Shown piece by piece: positions 45,394 through 56,328 of a stretch of DNA of 64,000 nucleotides. The position numbers were made by a program, and so were the translations under genes. Within the stretch, counting starts at the first letter, position 1. Each line of letters starts with the position of its first letter. This DNA comes from Gerris lacustris (Eukaryota; Arthropoda; Insecta; Hemiptera; Gerridae): positions 115,441,904 to 115,505,903 of the forward strand of contig OX578277.1 in NCBI GenBank assembly GCA_951217055.1. Reading direction: 5' to 3'. A model generated the notes under the pieces. That model was not told the origin of the DNA. It searched no databases and was given only the letters and a program-made list of their open reading frames with translations.

Positions 45394-45451
45394 GGCCATA
45401 TACATTTACATTTACTTTACAAGCTTTTATGACTTAGAATAACATTACAAA

Positions 45452-45474
45452 GGGGGGGGGGGGGGGGGGGGGGG
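45452..45474. repeat. 23-base poly-G tract
   Basis: An uninterrupted G run between families E and F. Confidence 0.97.
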
Positions 45475-45534
45475 TAGAATAGGGCTATGGAAGGATTAAG
45501 CAACCAAAGGTAAGGAATATAGAGGAAGTCAGGT

Positions 45535-46120
45535 TATAGTTATTTACACACCAAGGCAGTAAAGTTAGGCATAATTCCCTGAGCAATCAAGTTTATTCCT
45601 TATGCGAAAGCCGAAGGAATCATGAATTTAAGTCTCCAGGCTAAGCCAAGGGAATTAAGCATTGCTCTGGGAATTATACCTGTTTGCTCTGTTGCTTGTT
45701 GTGCGTACAAGATTTTACCTTCAAAAGGGAGAAAACAAATTACAAATTTATAGCACAAGATATTCCTTATCTATTTTACGTAACTCTATTATATTTAAAT
45801 ATAAAAGCAAATTTAAAAAAGAAGTAATACATTTAACTAAAAACAACACCAATTAATAGAACATTTACTCAAAACACGGAGCGTTTTAAAACAAAACAAA
45901 GAAATATTTAAAAACAGCTGATTGTGAGTCATGTTTGTAATAAACATTGTTGCCAACTTAAATATTCGTAAAATCCGTTTAAACGCAGTTCTTTTACTAG
46001 AATTAAGTTGGCTGCACTGAATTTACAAACTCCCAATGACACGGCCAGGCAGTTAAAACACTTAACACTCTAAAAACCAGGCAGTTAAGTTAACTTCTTC
46101 TCCCGCCTGGAGGTAAACAT
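45535..46120 (+). repeat. Family F dispersed repeat (copy 4)
   Basis: It begins TAGTTATTTACACACCAAGG and ends CTTCTCCCGCCTGGAGGTAA. Left-module landmarks GCGAAAGCCGAAGGAATC and AGGCTAAGCCAAGGGAATTA are present. The right half is nearly identical to window positions 30-384 but without the hairpin arms found there. Confidence 0.8.
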
Positions 46121-46929
46121 TTTTTTTTAACTGCTTAAAGCTAAACAAAACAATAATACCCTTATTTAATATATCTAAATTATAATATACTTTTTTTACG
46201 TATTTATTTTAATGTACATACTATGTACCTTAAAATTTATATACGCGTTATTTTACAAAATTACTTGTAATAGGTTCAACAAGAGCAGAGTGGTTAATAT
46301 TAGATCTTTCATTAGAAATTTTATATTTGTGTCTTGGATAGCTCTTTGAATTTCTGAAATTATACTGAAAACATTTGTCAACTTTATTTTACTTTCTAAC
46401 ATCAGTATCAGCGCCGGCGCTACGCACAGGCGGGGCAGGCGGCCGCCTGTGGCGGCCAAACTCAGGGGGCGGCCGATGACGCCCTCAGTTTGTTTTATTT
46501 TATAAATTGAAAAACAAAATCTATAGTAGCAAAACGATAATAATGTGCGCAACCCCCGTATATGTATAGGCAGTTAGAGATGGAACCCTAGTAATAACAC
46601 CTAGACAATACCTTATCAGGTGCTGTTTTAGTTAAGTAGCCGAGCTAATCACATTTCGGGTTGATTCTTGGTTACACCGGTGTTATTTCTTTCAATTCCA
46701 AAAAAAAAACTATCGGCTGTCTTTGCTATATATTATATGAGTACATATATTCATCTATGTATGTATTTTTCTTTCTCTCGTAACCCTCCATTATACATAC
46801 TTCATATTATCTTTTATTTATTTATTCACTTAACTCTTTTCTTACCCCTTAATAGCTGTTATATTTTCTACCCTTCCCTTAATTTTTTAATTGTTATATT
46901 TTTTTCCTAATCCTAATAAAATAAAAATA

Positions 46930-47522
46930 GGTCCGAGACAAATCAAACAAAGTTTTTCATATACGAGTTCATAATTACTTAGCCCAGTGTTTTCCATTTA
47001 TTAGTTTTAGTAGAGGTACATTAATTATTATTGAACATATTCATCAAAATTTTAAAATAACTTCTCCTCGACGGGGAATCGATCTTGGCCTCTCTCCCTC
47101 CGCGGTTAAAGCTATTTTCTCATGAACTAGATTTTTACAGGGAAAACTACGTATATTGTTAGATTCGTATTTAAATGGACTACATTTTAGACTTTTTTAA
47201 TCAAAATCGTCGGAACCGTTTTCGGGAAATAATTTTTTTCACTTTTTTTTTTAGAGTTTTTGGGGGTAGCGGCTCCAAATTTGGAGCTAAAATTCATTTC
47301 GGGGTATGATTTTTCTGAACATGTATATGCCAAATTTTTTCAAAATTGGCCCAGTAGTTTAGTTTCCAGGCGTCTCCACAGACGACAGACAGACATTTTT
47401 TAAAAGCCGCTATTTTGGACTCAGGGGACCTCAAAACATGTAAATTCGTCAAAATCTCAAGATCGAATTTTTGCTCCATCACAAATATTTTTACTTTCTC
47501 TTTATAATATGAGAAAGTAAAA
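46930..47522 (+). repeat. Family D repeat (copy 2), nested in the third hAT-like element
   Basis: It is a near-full copy from GGTCCGAGACAAATCA to ATATGAGAAAGTAA. The minus-strand B-box-like region at about 47080-47090 reads AGATCGATTCCCC and has decayed compared with the copy at 53603. The 89-codon minus frame 47294-47563 lies over its right end. Confidence 0.75.
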
Positions 47523-47565
47523 ATATAAAGCTCAGTTCTGTTATAGGTTTCTTCCTCTGGCACTT

Positions 47566-47785
47566 CTTTAGATTTTTACTCCCCTTAAAAAAAACCAGAG
47601 GGGAGTAACAATCTAAATATGGTGTACGGAATGTTCTTCTTCAGACTATTACTCCCCTTATAAAAACAGAAATGGGATATTCCTTGGTCCCAAACTTCAT
47701 TGGACTTCACTTCTTTTTTAATAGTTATTTAGTCAAAGTCATTTTTATTCTAAAGCAACATAGGGGAGTAACTATCTAAAGAAGC
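47566..47785. repeat. Family M short repeats, tandem pair
   Basis: TTTAGATTTTTACTCCCC, TTAAAAAAAACCAGAGGGG, AGTAACAATCTAAA (47566-47620) is an inverted unit. A second, longer unit runs from GACTATTACTCCCC (about 47645) to GGGGAGTAACTATCTAAAG (about 47782). Related copies are at 12219-12330 and 11937-11960. Confidence 0.65.
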
Positions 47786-48444
47786 ACCCATCATTTCCTC
47801 TATAATATTGAGTTTTTAAAAATAGCCTACTTTACCTTATTACTCAAAAAATATACACACACAACTAACACAGCTAAATAATAGTGACATGCACTATTTT
47901 AAGAAGTAGTCAGGTTATATTAAATAGACTTTGTTCAGCCCTCTGTCTTTGTAAGGGCGATTGATAGTGGAAAAATGATATTATTTTAAAAAGTTGAAAA
48001 TACTTTAAGTTAAGTTGTTATACCTCTAGAACAAAAAAAAACGAGACTGTCCGAAGTTAACAAAAGTTGGCTTATTAGTAAAAAATTAACTTTTTAATCA
48101 AATCTAAAATAAAGTATCAGAGGAGGCGTGTTTCATTACAATTCACAATTTAATGTCCACTAAGGATAATACTAAAAATATGGCCATAAAAAATTTCAGG
48201 GCCCAGAAAATAATTTGTGTATGATATTATTCCTCAGATGATATTAATATTATAAAATTTTAGACATCCCAAAATTCATTTACATAGCCATGTCCCAGTG
48301 ACAGTTTAGGCCTATTTTTTATAATATCAATACTATTTTTACCAACTTAAAATAATAATATTTTAGATTAAATAGTAAAATATTAAAGCTTACCAACTTA
48401 TAGGCCAACTTTTGTTGAATTTGCTTAATCTCTAGGTATATCCA

Positions 48445-48640
48445 TTTTTAGGGTCCGAAGGCGAAACCAAACCGAGGACAATTATAATTTCTTGAGTTTG
48501 TCTGACTGCTTGGAGGTCGGTAAAGGTTCTTTATTCCCGAAAGAACCCAACACAAAAATATGAAACTTTCCAGTTATTTTTTGTGTAATAGTAATAACAC
48601 TAACACAAAAATGTAGGAAAGCCCCCAAAATCATCCTTTT
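48445..48640 (+). repeat. Possible relative of the family-A 5' end
   Basis: TTTTTAGGGTCCGAAGGCGA then AACCAAACCGAGGACAATT resembles the family-A start TTTTTAGGGTCCGTAGGCAA then AACCAAGGACCCTT. The similarity fades after about 60 bases. It may be a related subfamily or a decayed fragment. Confidence 0.4.
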
Positions 48641-48752
48641 TCCACCCCCCCCCCCCCCCCCCCCGGTCAACAAAATGCCTATTTCAATGGGGCGGCCAAA
48701 AAACCGTCTTGCCTGTGGCGGCCAAAAGTGTAGCACCGGCGCTGATCAGTAT

Positions 48753-49680
48753 TTATGATATACATATTTTCTTTTAATAGAGTAACTGGTAAATAATTGT
48801 ATTAGAAGGTTGCTCCCCTGCATATCTGTGCTTGGGTCGAATGGAGACTGAAATTAATACTTATTTCACATTTCACCGCCAATATTACTCAGATAAAGGC
48901 TTCAGATGATGCCTAGGTGTAGGCGAAAATTTTCATCTCATATAAAAATGATTTTAAAAATATCAGATTTTTTTATTGATCATCCCTTATAGCCCAAGCC
49001 CAAGAAGAGGAGGGAAAAGAATTTAATAAGAAGTAGTTGGGAAATATTTCTCTACAAAATAACAGATGTGTTTGGAGGATTTCTTTCTTATTCTTACATA
49101 AAGAAGACAAATCAAGGAAATCAATAATAATAAAATAAAATAAATTCTCCCCACACCTGCAGTAGTACTCATATGAAGTCGACATAAATACTTACGATAT
49201 GAAACGTTTTGCAATTTCATCATAATATTATTGTGACTTGCCTTCACCCGTACTCTATGGGACTCCTGCTAGAAATAAGTGGTTGCTTCCTGGTGCTAAT
49301 ATACTGCATCATTATGTTGGTCAAGCCCTTAAATAAAATCCCAAGTTTGGTTACCATAAAGCCTTAATATAAACTACTGAAGTCCACATTATATATATGA
49401 TACATAACATTTTTAAGACTAAAATAGTCTGCGAATCGCAGTTTGAAATATAACTACTTCACGCAGATATTTCTACATTTTATTTAAACTATAAATAAAC
49501 ATTTTTTAATCTAAGTTCATTTTATCTTTGCAACAGATCTTATTCATTTTGTGGATAACAACTATTAATAAACCATACATAAGTCTTAAACTATGATCAT
49601 CGACTGTGTCGTAGTGACTCATCATAAGGAGGTGTAGTTCAATAACCGCATACAACGTCTTCACACAAAATTTTAATTGT
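48753..49680. other. Stretch without a recognised gene
   Basis: Two overlapping minus-strand frames (about 70 codons, 48973-49247) have no recognisable motif. No dispersed repeat was identified. Confidence 0.35.
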
Positions 49681-49870
49681 AACCACCTCTAACCACCTTT
49701 AACCACCTCTAACCACCTTTAACCACCTTTAACCACCTCTAACCACCTTTAACCACCTGTAACCACCTTTAACCACCTGTAACCACCTCTAACCACCTCT
49801 AACCACCTGTAACCACCTTTAACCACCCTTAACCACCTCTAACCACCTCTAACCACCTTTAGCCACCTTG
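49681..49870 (+). repeat. AACCACCTNT decamer array, 19 units
   Basis: A strictly 10-bp periodic array of AACCACCTCT, AACCACCTTT and AACCACCTGT. On the minus strand it reads AGGTGGTTAG-type units, the same decamer as the minisatellite at 33363-33953. Confidence 0.97.
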
Positions 49871-50006
49871 TATTATCTTGTATCCACCTTATCACCACTT
49901 GTATTATCTGAAGAAAACTGCTTTAAAACAGCCGAAACCGGTCAATTGTTTCAATTACATTTTTCTCCACAGCTTTCTTATAAATGAGTGTAACAAAAAT
50001 AATAAT

Positions 50007-50149
50007 GTTTGTTCCAACCACACTTCAAACTGGTTTGGAACTGTCCGACGCATGCTCATCGGACCACATTTGAACGTTTTTGCTAATGCACATACGTCGT
50101 AGAGTTTGAAACTAGTTTGGAACTAGTTTGAGGTGTGGTTGGAACAAAC
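50007..50149. mobile_element. 143-bp MITE
   Basis: The left end GTTTGTTCCAACCACACTTC then AAACTGGTTTGGAACTG is inverted at the right (CTAGTTTGAGGTGTGGTTGG then AACAAAC). A 24-25-bp TIR is clear and a longer imperfect arm continues. No coding capacity. A TIR-like GGTTTGTTCCAACC also lies near 45050. Confidence 0.85.
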
Positions 50150-51620
50150 CTATAATAAGTAAAAAAAATAGCTAGTTGTGTGCTTAGAAAGTTGGACTTG
50201 TATGCAGAGGCCAGAAGAAAATGTAAGGCCGGATTGGGTTCTATGTAGTTATGTATGAATATATATGAAGATAATGGATGTATTGTGATCATCCTGAGGA
50301 ACATTTATTTTGGTATCCAAATTAAAAATTTAATACATTTTTTGTCACATGTGTGTTCGTCGATTTATCCGTCAACATTTTTTGCAAACACCTATATTTT
50401 GAAACTACTTGTCTAATTTTAATGAAATTTGGAATATAGTTAATAATTAGGCCATTGATGGTCCCACATTAATTTCACTCACGCCCTTCGCTGTCTCTTC
50501 CTTATACGCACAACAATTTTTATTATTTTTAGAAAACTATGTGGCACATTTTTTTTTTTTTTTTTTGTTAAAAACAAGAAGTAGGCTTGAGCAAGCACTT
50601 ACAAACCTTTAATAAACTCTGACAAACCATTAAAATATTGCTATCAAAGCATTATTTATTTATTTAGCGTTGTTTATTGAGTTAATTAAGGTAATGCATT
50701 GTGTTTGTATTATTTGATCGGTTGTTTGTTCATACAACAAACCATGTGAGAGAATTGGGAATACAGGATTTCTGTTATCATAAATACATAATGTATGAGG
50801 TAACTGAAGCTGGCTTGCACCCTCCTTGATTCGACAAGTCTTACAGGAGCGTGGGAGCGGAACAATATATACGTGAACTCTATAAGTATCGAGATAGAAT
50901 AATAAGTATTGAGGTAGAATAGCTTTAATCGCTAAGAATCGATAGTATCAGGATATTAGATGTGAAAACCTTGAACATTGTTTACATTCCTAACCTGACT
51001 CATTCAGTTCTATGACCCTACAGCCTCATCTTCATTTATATAATATGTACTGAAGAAGAAGAACATATAATCTTCTTTATAAATCTACTAAATGCTTAAG
51101 CAAATCCTACCTAGCACAGCTGATCCCAAACACATAAGGATACCCTAGGCATCCTTATGTCCACATTTTATCCTGGCCATAGGTTCCCCCATGGTCATTC
51201 CATTTTAGAAGTCTTAAGGATATCCATGGACCATAGATCAATGTTACAAAAGTAAGTCCATTTAGTATCCTATAGATATCCAGTTGAGGCACATCTTGGG
51301 CTCCCTGAATAATACTAAGACCTCCCCGTAAATATAGTTAACATATCTATGTTTGTTGCAAATAAATAAAGTTGTTGGGTTTGTGGTTGGATGTACTTTC
51401 TTTAAATTTAAATTGATTTGGAGTGGGGGTGAATTTTATTTTGTCTTCAATGTATAGTTGTAATTTATAAAGCTTTTACCAATATTAAAATAAGATACTA
51501 GATTTAATTAGAAGTGGGCTTATCATACGTTATATAAACGACTGAGACCAAGGGAAAGTTTTGAAACAGTCTGCAACTTCCAAAAGGTTTAAAAAAAAGT
51601 TATGGTTTGAGGTTCAAGGG
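50150..51620. other. Longest stretch without recognised repeats; no supported gene
   Basis: It holds ordinary AT-rich sequence and a short palindrome CATAAGGAT/ATCCTTATG at about 51137-51163. Frames are short on both strands. The section around 50380-50450 resembles a generic transposon tail. Confidence 0.35.
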
Positions 51621-52245
51621 TTTCCATTCTCTAAAAGAAAAATTCTGATGCCAGCATTTGCATTAGCTAATAAATAAACACTTTTCCATGGGCTTCCATT
51701 CTCTAACAGACAAATTCTGATCCCAGCATTTGCATTAGCTAACAAAAAAAGACTTATCCATGGGTTTCCATTCACTAACAGACAAATTCTGATCCCAGCA
51801 TTTGCATTAGCTAACAAAAAAAGACTTATCCATGGGTTTCCATTCACTAACAGACAAATTCTGATCCCAGCATTTGCATTAGCTAACAAATAAAGACTTA
51901 TCCATGGGTTTCCATTCACTAACAGACAAATTCTGATCCCAGCATTTGCATTAGCTAACAAAAAAAGACTTATCTATGGGTTTCCATTCACTAACAGACA
52001 AATTCTGATCCCAGCATTTGCATTAGCTAACAAAAAAAAGACTTATCCATGGGTTTCCATTCACTAACAGACAAATTCTGATCCCAGCATTTGCATTAGC
52101 TAACAAAAAAACAGACTTATCTATGGGTTTCCATTCACTAACAGACAAATTTTATTCCCAGTATTATCATTAGATAATCAAAAATGACCACTGCGTTTCC
52201 AATGGCTAACAAACAAACACTTATCAATGAGGTTTCATTAAGTAA
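51621..52245 (+). repeat. 72-bp tandem repeat, about eight units
   Basis: The unit starts TTTCCATTCACTAACAGACA and continues AATTCTGATCCCAGCATTTG and CATTAGCTAACAAAAAAAGA then CTTATCCATGGG. Units start at 51621, 51693, 51765, 51837, 51909 and 51981, then lose register through A-run length changes; the last units are degenerate. The 24-residue periodic frame on the minus strand (51614-51961) is a consequence of the period and is lost at those A-run changes. Confidence 0.95.
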
Positions 52246-53312
52246 TGGAATACAATATAAAAATTCTAATTATTTAGAAACTAATTATTTCTGATTATCA
52301 CTTTGCGTTATTATTGTTGTCAGTTTTTCAGGCTCTCCTGCAAAATTTCATGTTATGAAATTACGTATTTGTTCCACCGATTAAGTAATATAATCTGCTC
52401 ATAAAATTTCTATTCAACCGATCACATTTTAATAATTGTGACCATATTATTCTTACTGTATTATAATTGTTATTAAAGTTATTAATTTTAATATGTGTAT
52501 ATAAACAAATATGGTTACTAAACTACTAGTTATTTGAAGACATAGATTAGAGAATGAAACATAGGGTTTAGCGTGTTAAACGGTTTCTAGAGCGGATCCG
52601 CAGTAGAATCGATAATTATAGAGCTATGCTAATTATCTACAACTGACTTCATTAGGTAAACTTGCTAATTTGTAATAGTCGTAAAATTTTACATTTTACA
52701 TTCCTTGTTCGACAGTTTATAAACACTGACAGAGATGTTTTCATTTGTGCTAAATTCAAATTAGACTTTGTAAATTTTAAATTATATTGGACGGTGGTAA
52801 ACTACATTTATTATTACATTGAGTGTAAACTACTGTTTTACTTCAGGTAGCGGAGCCACAAAACACGACTATTAGGTCTCACATGGGTTCTGTCCAACCA
52901 TGGTCCTAATATTACTCTCACACATATGAAGTTTCGATCCCCCGGGGGCTCACAATGTTTTTTTTATCGGTACTAACGAAAGTTTAATTAATTTTTTTCG
53001 GAAAGTCCTTCGCCCTAACATAAGGTATTAGCATGAATTATATCACAATTTTAGGACGAGCCGTTATAGGGTGGTTTGAGGGAGGGAGGATTTTTTTGGG
53101 GTACACTCGATTTCGACTAATAAATGCAATAAAAAATTAAAATTTAAAAACGTTTATATATACTCGTATATTTGTAAACTACTTATCAGAAGCTTTGATT
53201 TGATAACCCACCCAAATTTTTTATAATATAAAAATGTTGCAAATGCGCTAAACACGCAATATTAGCAGTAATAAGTTGTTTTTTTTTTGTTTAAAAAAAT
53301 GGGTTTAAATAC
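52246..53312. other. AT-rich stretch, nothing recognised
   Basis: No exon-like segment, TIR pair or array seen. GATCCCCCGGGGGCTC near 52937 is a short GC palindrome. Confidence 0.4.
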
Positions 53313-53593
53313 AAGCTTTTATTCGTATTCTTCTCAGCAAAACCTTTCTTTTAATTACCTATATCATGGGCGTGCTTAAAAAATAACTAGTTCGCCATCT
53401 TGGGCTGCCCGCCATATTGGATTTAGAATGACGTCACTTAGCTAACCATGCATTGTCAACCAAACTACACAAAATTTCAATTCAATCGGTTGAGGATATC
53501 TCCTTTAAAATTAAGTTACAAAATTTGACCCGAACGTACATACATACATACTTACATTCATACATACAAACATTGCAAGTTAAATATAAGCTT
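53313..53593 (-). repeat. Family H dispersed repeat (copy 3)
   Basis: On the minus strand it runs AAGCTTATATTTAACTTGC, TTGTATGT repeats, TATCCTCAACCGATTGAATT, TGCATGGTTAGCTAAGTGAC, CCAATATGGCGGGCAGCCCA to AATAAAAGCTT. It abuts a family-D copy with only nine bases between. Confidence 0.8.
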
Positions 53594-53602
53594 GTAAAAA
53601 TC

Positions 53603-54230
53603 GGTCCGAGACAACTCAGACAAACTTTCTCATATACGAGTTTATAATTACTTATAGCCCAGTGTTTCCATTTATTCGTTTTCAAATGTACATTTAAATA
53701 TTATTAAACATTTCATCAAAATTTATCATAAAAATAACTTTTCCTGGGCGGGGAATCGAACCCGGGCTCTCTCCGTCTGCGTTTTAAGCTTTTTTCTCAG
53801 GATCTAGATTTTTCCCGGGAAAATGGCTTATATCGTTGGATTCGTGTTCAAATGGACTACATTTTAGAATTTTTTAATCAAAATCGTCGGAACCGTTTTC
53901 GAGAAATAATTTTTTTTCACGTTTTTTCAGAGTTTTTGGGGGGTAGCGCCCTCAAATTTGGAGCTTAAATTCATTTGTTGATTTCGCCTCGGGGTATGAT
54001 TTTTGTGAACATGTATGCTAAATTTCGTCAAAATCGGCTCAGTAGTTTAGGCTCCAGGCGTCTACACAGACGACAGACAGACGACAGACGACAGACGACA
54101 GACAGACAGACATTTTTTAAAAACCACTTTTTTGGACTCAGGGGACATCAAAACGTGTAAATCCATCAAAATCTCAAAATCTAATTTTCGCGCCATCACA
54201 ATACTTTCTCTCTATATGAGAAAGTAAAAA
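53603..54230 (+). repeat. Family D repeat (copy 3, best preserved)
   Basis: It is complete from GGTCCGAGACAACTCAGACA to ATATGAGAAAGTAAAA. The minus strand carries CCCGGGTTCGATTCCCC at about 53749-53765, a perfect match to the polymerase III B-box consensus GGTTCGANTCC. A weaker A-box-like segment lies about 30 bases upstream on that strand. A GACGACAGACAGAC microsatellite is expanded at 54067-54110. Confidence 0.8.
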
Positions 54231-54369
54231 AGGACAATACTCATAAATGAAACTTCTAATCTACTCATCAGGAGCTTTCATTTAATAACCCTCTCGAAAA
54301 TTAAAGAAATGAGCTCATCATATTTTTGCGCATGCTTATATTAAATGTTTAACTTCTCTATGTATTTCC

Positions 54370-54528
54370 TATGTGAGGGTCAAAAAGTTAAGCCAGTATT
54401 TAAAATTTCAACTCTCTAGTGTGAACGGTTCGGGGGATAACCTATATGAACCAAAGTACGACGGACTGACAGACACATCACCCTCGGCATAAGAGTTTCG
54501 AGGATAATCTATGAATCCCTAAATAGTG
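54370..54528 (+). repeat. Family J dispersed repeat (copy 2)
   Basis: TTTAAAATTTCAACTCT, AACGGTTCGGGGGATAACC, CGACGGACTGACAGACACAT then CACCCTCGGCATAAG match 26630-26785. Confidence 0.65.
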
Positions 54529-54536
54529 TTTAAATT

Positions 54537-54972
54537 ATCTTTCGGTGCCTTTTAAGAATTTATGGTCGGCTAAGTTCGTCTGCGGGGCATGACAGCAATA
54601 GGCATTAAAAAGAAGACCCGATGGAGAGCGGCCATGTCCCACCAATTAGTGGTGGAAAATGAGATTTTCATGATCCTGAGTACAAAATTAGTCAGTAGAC
54701 AGAAAGTTAAGTTGATGTTTGCTTGTTTAGTTATTTAAATTTTACTCCATATCAAAGTGGTCACCTATGAAGTGACAAACTATAACATCAACTTGAATTT
54801 TGGTCTACTAACTAATTTTGTACATAGGATCCTGAAAATCATATGTTCTACCGCAATTGGTGGTACATGGCCGCTTTCCACCAGTTTGTTTATTTCAAAT
54901 GCATATTGCCTAGCTATGTTCCGCAGACGAACTTAGCCGATAACATTCACTTAAAAGGCACTAAAAGATTAA
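54537..54972. repeat. 435-bp imperfect foldback with ~190-bp arms
   Basis: The left arm (TGCCTTTTAAG, GGCTAAGTTCGTCTGCGG, GCGGCCATGTCCCACCAATT, TTTTCATGATCCT, ACAAAATTAGT, AAGTTGATGTT) is matched in order by the inverse of the right arm, about 80% by eye. The loop is near 54735-54770. It may be an old foldback transposon or an inverted duplication. Confidence 0.8.
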
Positions 54973-55276
54973 CTTGTGACAAAATTCGGTTCATTTTTTG
55001 CACGCTATCTCCTGGACTCTAGAATATAAACTTCTTTGTCAGAATTTCCGAATAAGTTGTTCAAATTTGTCCGGACTCGAGTCCAATTAGTTATTTGTAT
55101 AGAAATAGCAAGTTGGCAACTTAAATACAATAGTTGTGTACTACTTCGGTTGTTCAGTAAGAACTTAGTTGCTTGAATATTTACTTTTTGCTTCTGTTAT
55201 TTGTTGTTATCATAAATTTATAATGGAAATTCTAATAAATCTCGTTCAACAAATTTTATAACTTAAGTTATATTAA

Positions 55277-55920
<644 letters not shown>

Positions 55921-55923
55921 ATC

Positions 55924-56266
55924 AAATTATAATTATTATTAACTACGGGAAACAGACAGTGAAAAATACACTCCAGCGCCGGGATTTGAACCACGGGTCT
56001 CCTGTATTTCCAGTACAGATGCTCTTGGCAACTAAGCTACGCAGGACAATGCTTTTTCACTGCCGTAATCGATAACTAGTCCTGAATCCAAGATTTCAAT
56101 ATTCATATAAATTTAGACAGTCAATATTTATGACATTAGAACTAAACCGAGAATTAACGCTTATAATTATAAAGTACTCAATTAGTACCTGTACCTGGTA
56201 CAATCAATTCGAAATTCAATGTATTTTTCACTGTCTGTTTCCCGTAGTTAATAATAATTATAATTT
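55924..56266 (-). mobile_element. tRNA-like SINE between 48-bp perfect inverted arms (copy 2)
   Basis: Arms 55924-55971 and 56219-56266 are exact inverses over 48 bases. Next to the left arm, on the minus strand (56048 to 55972), lies a tRNA-like segment. It has an A-box-like TAGCTTAGTTG (56029-56039), a potential anticodon stem CTGTA/TACAG with loop CTGGAAA, and a B box GGTTCAAATCC (55982-55992). Box spacing is normal for a tRNA, but the acceptor stem does not pair, so this is a SINE head and not a tRNA gene. The tail GTATTTTTCACTGTCTG follows directly, and its inverse forms the second arm. Confidence 0.8.
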
Positions 56267-56328
56267 GATTTAAATTAAAATTTAAACTTTCCGTAGTATA
56301 AAACTACCAAAAACTTAAAAATTGAATT

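Larger units (their letters stand above)
46409..48744. mobile_element. hAT-like element (third) with perfect 8-bp target duplication
   Basis: The ends CAGCGCCGGCGCTAC and GTAGCACCGGCGCTG are inverted with one mismatch. ATCAGTAT occurs at 46401-46408 and again at 48745-48752. The GC-rich subterminal blocks GGCGGCCGCCTGTGGCGGCC (left) and GCCTGTGGCGGCC (right) repeat at both ends. These are hAT features. The 2.3-kb interior holds a family-D copy, two family-M repeats, an inverted pair at about 48055/48400 and a 20-base C run, but no transposase frame. It is a non-autonomous element enlarged by later insertions. Confidence 0.9.

Noticed and set aside
46253..46552. 99-codon minus frame
   Set aside because: It runs across the target duplication and GC-rich end of the third hAT-like element, so it cannot predate the insertion as a gene.
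49681..49870. CRISPR-like regular array
   Set aside because: Units are contiguous decamers without spacers, in eukaryotic DNA; it is a minisatellite.
51614..51961. 115-codon minus-strand frame with 24-residue periodicity
   Set aside because: The 72-bp unit is a multiple of three and the frame breaks where the A-run length varies.
55972..56048. Functional tRNA gene on the minus strand
   Set aside because: The A box, anticodon stem and B box are recognisable, but the acceptor stem does not pair and a SINE tail follows directly.
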